Origin: an uncultured Bacteroidota bacterium
Lineage (GTDB): Bacteria > Bacteroidota > Bacteroidia > B-17B0 > Aurantibacillaceae
Assembly (NCBI GenBank): GCA_903893815.1
Contig: CAITNS010000021.1
Span: 1-64,000, forward strand
Direction: 5' to 3'
Length of the DNA stretch: 64,000 nucleotides
In this document: in pieces, positions 42,196-50,188 of the stretch
How positions within the stretch are numbered: position 1 is the first letter of the stretch
Layout: the number at the start of each line of letters is the position of its first letter
Program-made: the position numbers and the translations under genes
Notes under the pieces: generated by a model
Seen by the model: the letters and a program-made list of their open reading frames with translations, nothing else
Database searches by the model: none
What the model was told of the DNA's origin: nothing

Positions 42196-43113
42196 ATGAA
42201 CAGAATAAAATGTAGTATTATTTTAATAATAGGATTTTATTCTACCATGCTTTCTCAATTGCAATTGGAAAAGCATTATGGGTTTAATGTTGGTTTTGTA
42301 AGTGCAATTGGCACTCATTTTCAACGTTTCGGAATTGTTTTTCAAGGATACGGTGCGTATAATTTTGCGCAAATAAATGCCTCGTTTAGAGTGTATGATA
42401 ATTTTAAAAATCTTGGACCTAGAGGCGAACATACCGAGTTTAATGCAGCTTTGGGATTTTGCATAGGATACGGAACTAAAACAACTCAAAAGAATTTATT
42501 TATGAGTTCTATTAGCAACCAAACAGGCTATAAAAACTCCGTGGCTTACAGTTATAATATATGGCGAAATAAAATAAAAACATCTCAAGTAACAGGAATT
42601 ATTGCTTTTCAATTCAATCATTTCTCAATCATAACCGAAAATGATTTATTAGCAAAGCCAATTTTAGATAGATTTAGAACTGGCGCATTTTTAATTCAGT
42701 ATCAGGATAAACATTTTCAATATGCAGTTAATTGTACGATGTGGACAGGTAAAATGGGAACAGGAGTTAGAAACGATACTATTTTTCCTAAACCTGGTTA
42801 TTTGAATGTAGAGAATGGCGTTTATAGTAATCTATCACATGGATTATTAAGTGCACAAGTAAAATGGGCAAATTATTATGGGCAATATATGCAAGCCAAT
42901 GCGGGTGTTGATGCAGAACAAGTAAGAAATGTTGTGCAAAATAAAATCATACATGATATGCCTTTTATTCCTAAGAAGTGGAATAAAGCTCAAAATTTGC
43001 ATATACCAATGATTGATACAACAGGTCATCAATTTTTATATCGAGAAGAACAAGGAATTAAAAAAGCGAAATTATTTTTAAATGGCTATACGAGTCCAAA
43101 TGTATTTTATTAA
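42196..43113 (+). CDS. Exported protein resembling polymorphic toxin type 23 family
   Basis: A 305-residue protein with an N-terminal signal peptide (about 1-20, STMLSQ). The body recalls Bacteroidota proteins annotated as polymorphic toxin type 23: FGIVFQGYGAYNFAQINA, SVAYSYNIW, IITENDLLAKPILDRFRTGA, then a conserved tail NAGVDAEQVRNVVQNKIIHD, MPFIP and LNGYTSPNVFY. I recognise this from memory of the family, not from a search. If it is a toxin, it lacks the usual long delivery region and no immunity gene is adjacent; a non-toxic barrel-like role is possible. It is the third gene of the kdsB-aroK operon and overlaps the convergent GH3 gene by 4 bases. Confidence 0.6.
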   Translation: MNRIKCSIILIIGFYSTMLSQLQLEKHYGFNVGFVSAIGTHFQRFGIVFQGYGAYNFAQINASFRVYDNFKNLGPRGEHTEFNAALGFCIGYGTKTTQKNLFMSSISNQTGYKNSVAYSYNIWRNKIKTSQVTGIIAFQFNHFSIITENDLLAKPILDRFRTGAFLIQYQDKHFQYAVNCTMWTGKMGTGVRNDTIFPKPGYLNVENGVYSNLSHGLLSAQVKWANYYGQYMQANAGVDAEQVRNVVQNKIIHDMPFIPKKWNKAQNLHIPMIDTTGHQFLYREEQGIKKAKLFLNGYTSPNVFY

Positions 43114-44621
43114 AAAGTAAGACTCTTCAATACATCTTCTAAAATCTTCCGATCATTATTTAAGCGCGGCACTTTAAATTGTCCACCTAATCGATTATTA
43201 ATTTTAAGCCAATTGTAAAATGAACCTTTTGGTAACACTTTAATTACAGGAAATTGAAGAATGTAGTTATTGAACCGCTTGGCTTCATAATCGCTGTTAA
43301 TTTGTTTTAAGGTATCGTCTAATACGCTCTTAAAAAAATCTAAGTTATTTGGTTCTTGTTCAAATTCAATGAGCCATTCGTGCGCGCCTGTGTTTTCGTT
43401 CATGAAAATAGGAGCAACTGTGAAATCAACAATATGTGCTTTTGTTTTTTCGCAAGCGGTTTTTAAAGCAAGTTCCGCATTGTGAATCATTAATTCCTCG
43501 CCAAATACATTTATATGTTGTTTTGTTCTTCCTGTAATAATAAAACGGTAAGGACTCAAATTCGTAAAACGAATAGTGTCGCCCACCTGATAACGCCATA
43601 ATCCTGCATTAGTTGTAATGAGCATGGCGTAATCTTTGTCTTTTTGCACTTCAGATAAATTATAAGTGCGAGGATTTTCTTTTTGTAATTCTGACACCGG
43701 AATAAATTCATAGTAAATTCCATAATCTAACATCAACAACATTTCATTGCTCACACGTTCATCTTGTATTCCAAAAAAACCTTCCGAAGCACTATATAAT
43801 TGCATAAATGCAACTTTGTTATTATTAAATAATTGATCAAATAATTCTTTATAAGGAGTAAAACTTACACCACCATGAAAATAGACTTCTAAGTTTGGCC
43901 AAATTTCTTTTAAGTTATCTACTTTTTTTAATTCTAAAATACGTTTAATTAAAACTAGCATCCAACTTGGTACGCCTGCTAAACTAGTTACGTTTTCATC
44001 TGCCATCGAAGTTGCCATTTTCTCTAACTTATCTTCCCAATTATCCATCAAGGCAATATTTACATCTGGTGCTCTAAAATACTCAGCCCACATTGGTAAA
44101 TTTTGAATAATAATAGCACTCACGTCACCGTGAAAGGAATTGTATTCTCCAAACTGATCAGTTTTAAAACTTCCTCCCAACGCTAAATTTTTTCCTGTAA
44201 ATAATTTGGTGTCGGCATTATTCACACATTGAAACGTAATCATATCACGCCCGCCATTATAATGGCAACCATTTAAAAATTCTTTACTAACAGGAATAAA
44301 TTTACTTTTATCTGTTGTGCCGCTACTTTTTGCAAACCATTTAATCTCACTATCCCACAATAAGTTTTGCTCTCCTCGGCGAGTACGTTCGATATATGGT
44401 TTTAAAGATTCATAATCTTGAGTTGGAATGTGTTGTTTAAATTGTTCGTAGTTTTTAATAGATTTAAAACCATGCAATTTTCCAAACTCGGTATCTTTTG
44501 CGGATTTTAATAATTCGTACAGCCATTCATCTTGCACATCATTAGGGTATTTCATAAAAAGCTCAATTTGGTGCATGCGCTTTTTCATGAGCCATGATGC
44601 TATTGAATTGAGAATGGCCAT
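43110..44621 (-). CDS. GH3 family acyl-adenylate-forming protein
   Basis: A 503-residue cytoplasmic protein of the GH3 (auxin-responsive-promoter-like) superfamily. Family motifs are KDTEFGKLHGFKSI near the N-terminus, the ATP-binding FAKSSGTTDKSKFIPVS (about 97-113), LGGSFKTDQFGEY, QLYSASEGFFGIQ and YRFIITGRTKQHINVFGEEL (about 368-387). Plant GH3 enzymes join amino acids to hormone acids; bacterial members are widespread in Bacteroidota and their substrates are unknown. It lies 4 bases behind a small zinc-ribbon gene at the end of a minus-strand run of genes. Confidence 0.92.
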   Translation of the reverse strand: MAILNSIASWLMKKRMHQIELFMKYPNDVQDEWLYELLKSAKDTEFGKLHGFKSIKNYEQFKQHIPTQDYESLKPYIERTRRGEQNLLWDSEIKWFAKSSGTTDKSKFIPVSKEFLNGCHYNGGRDMITFQCVNNADTKLFTGKNLALGGSFKTDQFGEYNSFHGDVSAIIIQNLPMWAEYFRAPDVNIALMDNWEDKLEKMATSMADENVTSLAGVPSWMLVLIKRILELKKVDNLKEIWPNLEVYFHGGVSFTPYKELFDQLFNNNKVAFMQLYSASEGFFGIQDERVSNEMLLMLDYGIYYEFIPVSELQKENPRTYNLSEVQKDKDYAMLITTNAGLWRYQVGDTIRFTNLSPYRFIITGRTKQHINVFGEELMIHNAELALKTACEKTKAHIVDFTVAPIFMNENTGAHEWLIEFEQEPNNLDFFKSVLDDTLKQINSDYEAKRFNNYILQFPVIKVLPKGSFYNWLKINNRLGGQFKVPRLNNDRKILEDVLKSLTF

Positions 44622-44625
44622 AGAA

Positions 44626-44838
44626 CTAGATGATTGTTTTGTTTTTAAATAAACTTTGATTGACAGTTCCTTGAAATATATTTTTTTTCTCTTCCAATGG
44701 AGAATTGAATTTCCCTTTCTTCCAATCTAAATAATTATTAGCTAGTTTTTTTTGACAGCCATTGCAAAACACAATGCGTTCTGAAGTTACTGTATTTTTA
44801 TGCTGACAATTATCGCAAATTAAGAAGTTAGTAGCCAT
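44626..44838 (-). CDS. Small zinc-ribbon-like protein
   Basis: A 70-residue protein with two Cys pairs (CDNCQHKN at about 8-15 and CNGCQKKL at about 25-32) that make a probable zinc ribbon, then a basic tail (YLDWKKGKFNSPLEEKKN). No other domain. It could bind nucleic acid or act as an adaptor. Four bases separate it from the GH3 gene, so they are translated from one message and may be linked in function. Confidence 0.7.
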   Translation of the reverse strand: MATNFLICDNCQHKNTVTSERIVFCNGCQKKLANNYLDWKKGKFNSPLEEKKNIFQGTVNQSLFKNKTII

Positions 44839-44868
44839 AGTTATTAATTTTACTAAAGGTAACGAAGA

Positions 44869-45762
44869 TTACTTGTTATTCAAAGCTTCTTCTATTTGGG
44901 TTTGATAAACTTCATCAAATAACTCCACATAAATATCTTGTTGTTTATAACCAAGTTTAATGTCTTTAAGCGATTTCTCAATATGTTTTTTACTGAGTTC
45001 TAGTTTATTTGATTGTTTGTAAAGCAATCCTAAATAAAAATTAGCTTCAATAGGAAATTGAGATTGTTTGATGGCTTTTTTATAATAGTTTTCTGCTTTC
45101 TTTAAATCATTCAATTTTTCATAATTACGTGCTATGTAAAAATAAATATAGGTGTTACAATTTTTTTGTCCGAAATGATTGATTTCAAATTTTTCGTTTA
45201 ATTCAAATTCTTTAATCGCATTTTGGTATTGGCCTAATTGATAATAGCACAAGCCTTTTAAAAAATGAATATTTTCTCCAACAGGTGCATCTACATCTTT
45301 TGGTGTTAAACCATCGTAATGATTTAAGTGCTTTAAAGATTTTTCATAATCTCTATAATAATACAATAATACCCAGCCGTAATAGCCTTCCATTTCTTTA
45401 GCATTAATAGCTAAACTTTTTTCGAGTGCTTGTATTGCTTCTGCATAATTACCGTGTTTGGTGTTTTGAACGGAATAGGCATGCCAATCGCCAGCCGTGA
45501 TGCTATCATTTTTTGCGATACACAGATTCATTAAATCATTTCCGCATTGATCATTTCCATGATAAGAAATGTATGTTCCCATTTCTAAAATTTGCTTTTT
45601 AGTAAAATGTTTTTCTTCTAAAAATTCTAAAATCTCTTGAGCATTTATGGCTTTGTGACAACGCTCTAATTTATAAGCTAAAGTCAACGAATCGTTTTGA
45701 GCTTTCGTTATAAAGCAGCACATCATGCATAAAAGCAAACAACTATTTAGGAAGTATTTCAA
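44869..45762 (-). CDS. Exported TPR-repeat protein
   Basis: A 297-residue protein with a signal peptide (about 1-22, ITKAQ) and several TPR units: YAEAIQALEKSLAINAKEME, QYQNAIKEFELNEKF, LKKAENYYKKAIKQS and NKLELSKKHIEKSLKD. No ATG lies upstream of the signal peptide and the frame opens at TTG 45762, inside the end of the preceding gene (20-base overlap). Start by translational coupling is likely. TPR proteins serve as scaffolds; the partner is unknown. Confidence 0.78.
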   Translation of the reverse strand: MKYFLNSCLLLCMMCCFITKAQNDSLTLAYKLERCHKAINAQEILEFLEEKHFTKKQILEMGTYISYHGNDQCGNDLMNLCIAKNDSITAGDWHAYSVQNTKHGNYAEAIQALEKSLAINAKEMEGYYGWVLLYYYRDYEKSLKHLNHYDGLTPKDVDAPVGENIHFLKGLCYYQLGQYQNAIKEFELNEKFEINHFGQKNCNTYIYFYIARNYEKLNDLKKAENYYKKAIKQSQFPIEANFYLGLLYKQSNKLELSKKHIEKSLKDIKLGYKQQDIYVELFDEVYQTQIEEALNNK

Positions 45763-46225
45763 TGAGTTTGCCGTTATTAAATCTAAATGAATAAAATTTA
45801 CGAGAGTTAATTGGATTGCGTTGATCGTCTAATTGAGGTTTCCAAGGGGAGGTTTGTTTTACAGCTTGCAGTATTTGCGAACATAGTAATTCAATATCTT
45901 TTGTAATAAGTAATGGCTGATAATTTAAATCACATAATTGAGTCTTATAAAAATCAGTTTCTCCTTTACAGTTAATGAAAAAATTAACGGTAATAATTCC
46001 ATTAAAGTTCGTTTGAGCTGTAATGATTTTGTGAAACTCTTTTTTTATTGTATAAAAATCTTTGCCATTATTGGGAGAAGTAGGATGATAGTATGGGAAA
46101 ATAGGTTTGTTGCCAAAAAAGCTACAACTATCCGTTTGGGAAAAAGAAATACCGTAAACAAACAATAAAATGATTGTGAGTTTAAAACTTAAATAACTAT
46201 TTTTTTGTAGACAGATAATTTTCAA
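45743..46225 (-). CDS. Exported protein with TonB-C-like domain
   Basis: A 160-residue protein with a hydrophobic signal (LTIILLFVYGISFSQ) after a short hydrophilic lead. A region resembling the TonB C-terminal fold follows (FNGIITVNFFINCKGETDFY, then ILQAVKQTSPWKPQ). This is common in small Bacteroidota exported proteins. It overlaps the upstream PolX-like gene by 29 bases and the downstream TPR gene by 20 bases, so the three genes are tightly coupled. The overlap with polX is long and an alternative start inside the signal is not available. Confidence 0.65.
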   Translation of the reverse strand: MKIICLQKNSYLSFKLTIILLFVYGISFSQTDSCSFFGNKPIFPYYHPTSPNNGKDFYTIKKEFHKIITAQTNFNGIITVNFFINCKGETDFYKTQLCDLNYQPLLITKDIELLCSQILQAVKQTSPWKPQLDDQRNPINSRKFYSFRFNNGKLIEILPK

Positions 46226-47792
46226 ATGTATTTAAATCCATCGCATTTAGACAGTTATCTTTTGTTAAAAGCCCTTTACGAGCTACGTATGTACCATAAC
46301 GCATATCATGATAACCCTTTAATTGATGAGCATCTGGATTAATAGAAATCATCACGCCTTTTTCTAAACAATAAGGTATCCAACGCCAATCAATATCTAA
46401 ACGATAAGGATGTGCGTTTAATTCAATTACTACTTTATTGGCTGCGCACGCATCAATTATTTTTTTGTGATCAATAGGATAACCTGGTCTACCTAATAGT
46501 AAACGACCTGTAGGGTGACCTAAAATAGTAGTATAAGGATTTTCAATGGCTTTTATTAAACGAGTCGTTGCTTTTTCTTCATCCATTTTTAAATTGGCAT
46601 GAACTGATGCCACAATGAAGTCAAATGTTTTTAAGATATCTTCTTCATAATCTAAATCACCGTTTCCTAAAATATCACTTTCAATTCCTTTAAATATCTT
46701 AAAAGGAAATAATTGTTTGTTGAGTTTTTCTATTTCTTGTTGCTGTAACAAAACCGTTTCTACTTTTAATCCACCGGCATAACTTGCAGTTTTTGAGTGA
46801 TCGCAAATTCCTAAATACTGATAACCTAATTGTTTGCAATACACAGCCATTTCTTCTAAGGTATTCATACCATCACTATAAGTAGAGTGATTGTGTAAAA
46901 TGCCTTTTAAGTCGCTAAGTTCAACTAATTTAGGTAGCTGATTATTTTTTGCTTTTTCTAATTCAAATAATCCTTCACGCAATTCGGGTTCGCAATATTG
47001 AATGTTTAAATTTGAATAAATAGATTCTTCGTTATCGTATTTTTTGGTGGCTAATGCTTTAAAGTTAATGCCTTCTAAATGTTCTTTAGTTGAAGAGGTT
47101 TCTACTAGCTTTCTGTAAAATACATTTGAGTTACATTGTATAAAATTTAGCGGAATAGTTTCAGAAACAAATTCATCTAAATCAATACTTTCATCTCCAA
47201 CCAAAATATCTATTTCTTCAATGACTTCGCAATGGCGATACATGGCGCCTGTAAAGCTCACAAAATCGGTTTGTTGTTTAATAGCATCAATAATTGGCTG
47301 TCCAATTTTTTCGGCATAAGCAAAATGAAACCAGCCTGTGTTTTTAATTTTAAATTCAATGTTTTGAATAATGGTATTTTGGGTTTTTGCTCCAAATCCT
47401 TTTAATTCTAGTAATCGGTTTTCGTGACAAGCATATAGCAAATCAGTAACACTTTCTAATTCTAACACTTGCCATAACTGACGCACTTTTTTTGGCCCCA
47501 ATCCTTTAATGCCCAACATCTCTATTACTCCAGCAGGAGTTTTAGATATTAAGTCTTGCAATTCTTTGCTGGTGCCAGTAGTATTAAATTCAATAATTTT
47601 TTCAGCTAAACTTTTGCCAATGCCTTCTAATTGTGTTAATTCTTCAACTGTTGGCGCACTTAAATCAATGCGAGTTTTACTTAATTTGTAAGCCGCACTA
47701 TTGATTGATTTTATTTTAAATGGATTTTCATCATGAAGCTCCATTAATTTGGCAGTGATTTCTAAAGCGTCTGATATATCTTCGGTTGTCAT
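46197..47792 (-). CDS. PolX-like protein: helix-hairpin-helix, degenerate polymerase and PHP domains
   Basis: A 531-residue protein with the PolX order. Helix-hairpin-helix DNA-binding repeats (about 45-135: QLEGIGKSLAEKIIEF, LGIKGLGPKKVRQLW) precede a nucleotidyltransferase palm (about 140-265) and a PHP phosphoesterase domain (about 295-531). The PHP metal ligands look complete: HNHSTYSDG, CDHS, GIESDI, SVHAN, GHPTGRL, LNAHP and NPDAH. The palm looks impaired: where active PolX has GSxxR and DxD, this has GAMYRHCEV and EIDIL, so one catalytic Asp is Glu and the triphosphate-binding Ser is Ala. It is likely a 3'-5' exonuclease or AP-site repair enzyme, with doubtful polymerase activity. Confidence 0.88.
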   Translation of the reverse strand: MTTEDISDALEITAKLMELHDENPFKIKSINSAAYKLSKTRIDLSAPTVEELTQLEGIGKSLAEKIIEFNTTGTSKELQDLISKTPAGVIEMLGIKGLGPKKVRQLWQVLELESVTDLLYACHENRLLELKGFGAKTQNTIIQNIEFKIKNTGWFHFAYAEKIGQPIIDAIKQQTDFVSFTGAMYRHCEVIEEIDILVGDESIDLDEFVSETIPLNFIQCNSNVFYRKLVETSSTKEHLEGINFKALATKKYDNEESIYSNLNIQYCEPELREGLFELEKAKNNQLPKLVELSDLKGILHNHSTYSDGMNTLEEMAVYCKQLGYQYLGICDHSKTASYAGGLKVETVLLQQQEIEKLNKQLFPFKIFKGIESDILGNGDLDYEEDILKTFDFIVASVHANLKMDEEKATTRLIKAIENPYTTILGHPTGRLLLGRPGYPIDHKKIIDACAANKVVIELNAHPYRLDIDWRWIPYCLEKGVMISINPDAHQLKGYHDMRYGTYVARKGLLTKDNCLNAMDLNTFENYLSTKK

Positions 47793-47870
47793 GATCTGTA
47801 ATGTTTATTTGTTCTTTGTTGTCAAATCGAATACGCCATGATTTTATTAATTAAATGACGCATGGCTATT

Positions 47871-48539
47871 TCATAAATACAATTCAGCAAATTTTAAATC
47901 ATAAGAATTGGTGATTTTTATGTTTTCAAAATTTCCTTCTATTAAATGAATGGTTTCATCCATGCCTTCTAATACTGTTGCGTCGTCAGTAAAAAATGGC
48001 GAATAATCTTGTTCAAAGGCTTCTTTAATTTTAGAAACTAAAAAGCATTGAGGTGTTTGTACAATTTTATAATCATCCCTGCTCACTGCTTTGTTGATGC
48101 CATTAGTTACCATTCTTAAACTCTCGTTAATAGGTGAAATAGGAATAGCATTTCCTTTTTGAGCAGCTGTTTCAAAACAACGTTTAATGGTTTCAACACT
48201 TACAAAAGGTCTTGCAGCATCATGAATTCCAACAACATCATTTTTATTGGTAATTGTATTCAATCCATTTTTTACAGAATGAAAACGGGTTTCTCCTCCA
48301 ATAACAATTTGAATGTTTTTATCTGGAAAATATTCAGCTAACATAAAATTAGCATCAGTCATATAATCTTTATGAACACAAACAATCACGTTGATGAATT
48401 CATCAAACTCTATAAATTTTTCGATGGTATGAATTAGGATAGGTTTCCCTTTTATTTCAATAAATTGTTTTGGAACAGTTGATTGCATTCTCGAACCTGT
48501 TCCGCCTGCAACGATGATAATGTTATATTGTGAATTCAT
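47871..48539 (-). CDS. ispD: 2-C-methyl-D-erythritol 4-phosphate cytidylyltransferase
   Basis: A 222-residue enzyme of the non-mevalonate isoprenoid pathway that forms CDP-methylerythritol. Signature motifs are VAGGTGSRMQSTVPKQFI (about 10-27), VGIHDAARPFVS (about 100-111), the Arg/Lys set near VSRDDYKIVQTPQ and FTDDATVLE. Start ATG 48539. It is followed after 78 bases by the PolX-like gene on the same strand. Upstream, 48540-48633 holds a CGCAGAT-type repeat. Confidence 0.96.
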   Translation of the reverse strand: MNSQYNIIIVAGGTGSRMQSTVPKQFIEIKGKPILIHTIEKFIEFDEFINVIVCVHKDYMTDANFMLAEYFPDKNIQIVIGGETRFHSVKNGLNTITNKNDVVGIHDAARPFVSVETIKRCFETAAQKGNAIPISPINESLRMVTNGINKAVSRDDYKIVQTPQCFLVSKIKEAFEQDYSPFFTDDATVLEGMDETIHLIEGNFENIKITNSYDLKFAELYL

Positions 48540-48559
48540 GTTTTGTTTTTTATTTATGT

Positions 48560-48581
48560 CCCGCAGATCTCGCAGATTTTT
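48560..48581. repeat. CGCAGAT-type intergenic repeat
   Basis: CCCGCAGATCTCGCAGATTT is a short direct repeat of CGCAGAT in the gap between ispD and the HTH gene. It resembles the left end of the element at 39778-39912, which suggests a dispersed family of non-coding repeats. Confidence 0.5.
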
Positions 48582-48633
48582 AATTCAATGGTCTTCTGTC
48601 CCTTATGTCAAATAGTCTTTTCTGTCTCTTTTT

Positions 48634-49638
48634 CTAATAGTTTTTAATACGTTCAATGCAATTATCTATCGCTTTGTATGCTTTACTAAAAAACTGAAAG
48701 CGTTGTTTCTCTGCAATGCTACTAATTAACGTTGATTTTTTAATGAGGTTTTTCATCCAATGTTCAATCTCTTCACAAAATTGATTATTACTTGTGGTTA
48801 ATGAATTCATAGTATTGAAAGAGATATACGAAATAACAGAACCAGCAACGGTAACATGAATGCAGTTTGTTCCAATTACTAAATCACTATTATATAAATT
48901 AAAGGAACAGCTTTTTGATTTATTTTCCTCTTCAGCATACTGATTAATAGCTTGAGCCATTTTTTTTAACTCTTGTAAAACTAAAATAGCATCCTCTTTT
49001 TCTTTAAAGGCTCCCGATTCAAAATAATATTCTATTTGTTTGATGGTTGTATTGATGGTTTCATCGGTCCAAATTTCGGTACTAGGAATTTTTAGGTATG
49101 TTTTATGAATTTTATCTGTTATTTCTAATTGCTTTTCAGAAATCACATCCCAATCAAATTTTTTGGTTTGATAAGCTGGTATATTTAAAACAGAGCGTTG
49201 CCAGTAAAATAATTTAAAAGCCGTTAATTCTTTTGAAAAGAAAGAATGAAAAATAGGAATCTCCTCTGCTGCATAGATAATTTTCGCATCTTCAGATTTC
49301 TGCAAGCGCTCTAACTGCATTAATAATCCAGTTAAGTAATTATCAAAATTTTCTTCAGAGTCGGTTAACTTAATATAATTACAAGTTACAGAATCGCCTT
49401 TATTTGATAAAACAGAATCTATGGAAATGCGGTAATGCTTGCAAATTTTATAAGTCTCATCTAAACTCAATTCGGTTTCGTTACGCAAACGCCTATAAGC
49501 GCTATCGTTGCTTATTTTTAATAAATCTGCAATATCATCCACAAGCGATACATTTGCTGGAACAGCTTGTTTTAAATGCTTGATGAACACTTCTTGCATT
49601 GCAAAAGCTGAATCTGAGGTGGTTTTTTTAGCAGCCAT
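48634..49638 (-). CDS. HTH-domain transcription regulator of unknown target
   Basis: A 334-residue protein with an N-terminal helix-turn-helix (about 33-82: LVDDIADLLKISNDSAYRRL then RNETELSLDETYKICKHYRI). A long helical C-terminal region with no recognised ligand domain follows. This layout is frequent in Bacteroidota, where such proteins are annotated as BetR-like or hypothetical regulators. The upstream region carries an inverted repeat ATTTGCnnnnnnnGCAAAT at 49673-49691, 35 bases before the start, and two more GCAAAT copies, so autoregulation is likely. It is divergent from the tiny membrane-peptide genes. Confidence 0.72.
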   Translation of the reverse strand: MAAKKTTSDSAFAMQEVFIKHLKQAVPANVSLVDDIADLLKISNDSAYRRLRNETELSLDETYKICKHYRISIDSVLSNKGDSVTCNYIKLTDSEENFDNYLTGLLMQLERLQKSEDAKIIYAAEEIPIFHSFFSKELTAFKLFYWQRSVLNIPAYQTKKFDWDVISEKQLEITDKIHKTYLKIPSTEIWTDETINTTIKQIEYYFESGAFKEKEDAILVLQELKKMAQAINQYAEEENKSKSCSFNLYNSDLVIGTNCIHVTVAGSVISYISFNTMNSLTTSNNQFCEEIEHWMKNLIKKSTLISSIAEKQRFQFFSKAYKAIDNCIERIKNY

Positions 49639-49672
49639 AATCTTGTATTATATACTAATAAAGATATTAATT

Positions 49673-49774
49673 ATTTGCGAAAAATGCAAATTACCACTCT
49701 GTAATTATGAAATTTTGCAAATAAAACAATTTTTAGAGTTGAAGTACTCTGCTCTTTTCATGTTTTCTGCAAAT
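49673..49774. promoter_or_regulatory. GCAAAT site cluster, candidate operator of the HTH gene
   Basis: An inverted repeat (ATTTGC at 49673-49678, GCAAAT at 49686-49691) is followed by GCAAAT at 49717-49722 and 49769-49774. The spacings between direct copies are 31 and 52 bases, close to three and five helical turns, so all would face the same side of DNA. Confidence 0.45.
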
Positions 49775-49858
49775 AAGTTGCATGGTCGTCTGTAAAGCCG
49801 TTTCAATAGCGCTTGGCATCCACCTAATTTTGACCTATAAATTTTAATCAAAATCATT

Positions 49859-49978
49859 ATGGAAACTTTAAATACTATCGAAAAAATCACTTTATTAATA
49901 AGTGTAGCAATTGTAGGATTTATTAATTTATCTGTTTTAGGACGAATAGCAAAAAATAAAAGAATCATCAATCAATAA
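49859..49978 (+). CDS. Tiny single-span membrane peptide
   Basis: A 39-residue ORF (ATG 49859, TAA 49976-49978). A short hydrophilic start (METLNTIEKI) leads into one hydrophobic helix (TLLISVAIVGFINLSVLG) and a basic tail (RIAKNKRIINQ), consistent with an N-out/C-in inner-membrane peptide. It lies 24 bases before another small membrane ORF and the two may form an operon. Coding is plausible from its clean membrane-peptide pattern, but the ORF is short and unconfirmed. Confidence 0.45.
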   Translation: METLNTIEKITLLISVAIVGFINLSVLGRIAKNKRIINQ

Positions 49979-50002
49979 TTTTTAACTCTTAAAACTATAG
50001 TC

Positions 50003-50170
50003 ATGAAAACAACAACTTTAAAAAAAGCTATTCACATCACACTATTTTGTCTGATGTTAATAGCAACCGTTATTATTACCAAAAGCACTGTAAAAAACAT
50101 TAAACAGTTGTATGGTTTCGAAAAAGCTAACTACACAGCTATGAGTTGCTTTACAGATTTAATTTATTAA
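50003..50170 (+). CDS. Small membrane peptide
   Basis: A 55-residue ORF with a basic start (MKTTTLKKAIHI), one hydrophobic segment (TLFCLMLIATVIITKS) and a short hydrophilic tail ending FTDLIY. It begins 24 bases after the 39-residue ORF and ends 18 bases before the CsgG/FlgO-like gene, whose start region is similar at the DNA level (ATGAAAACAACTTT). Tight spacing argues it is real and co-transcribed. Confidence 0.5.
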   Translation: MKTTTLKKAIHITLFCLMLIATVIITKSTVKNIKQLYGFEKANYTAMSCFTDLIY

Positions 50171-50188
50171 TCACTAAAAAATAGCACT

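Noticed and set aside
49508-49971. Frames of 88-95 residues overlapping the HTH gene start and divergent region
   Set aside because: They cross the regulatory region and conflict with the HTH gene and the 39-residue membrane ORF.
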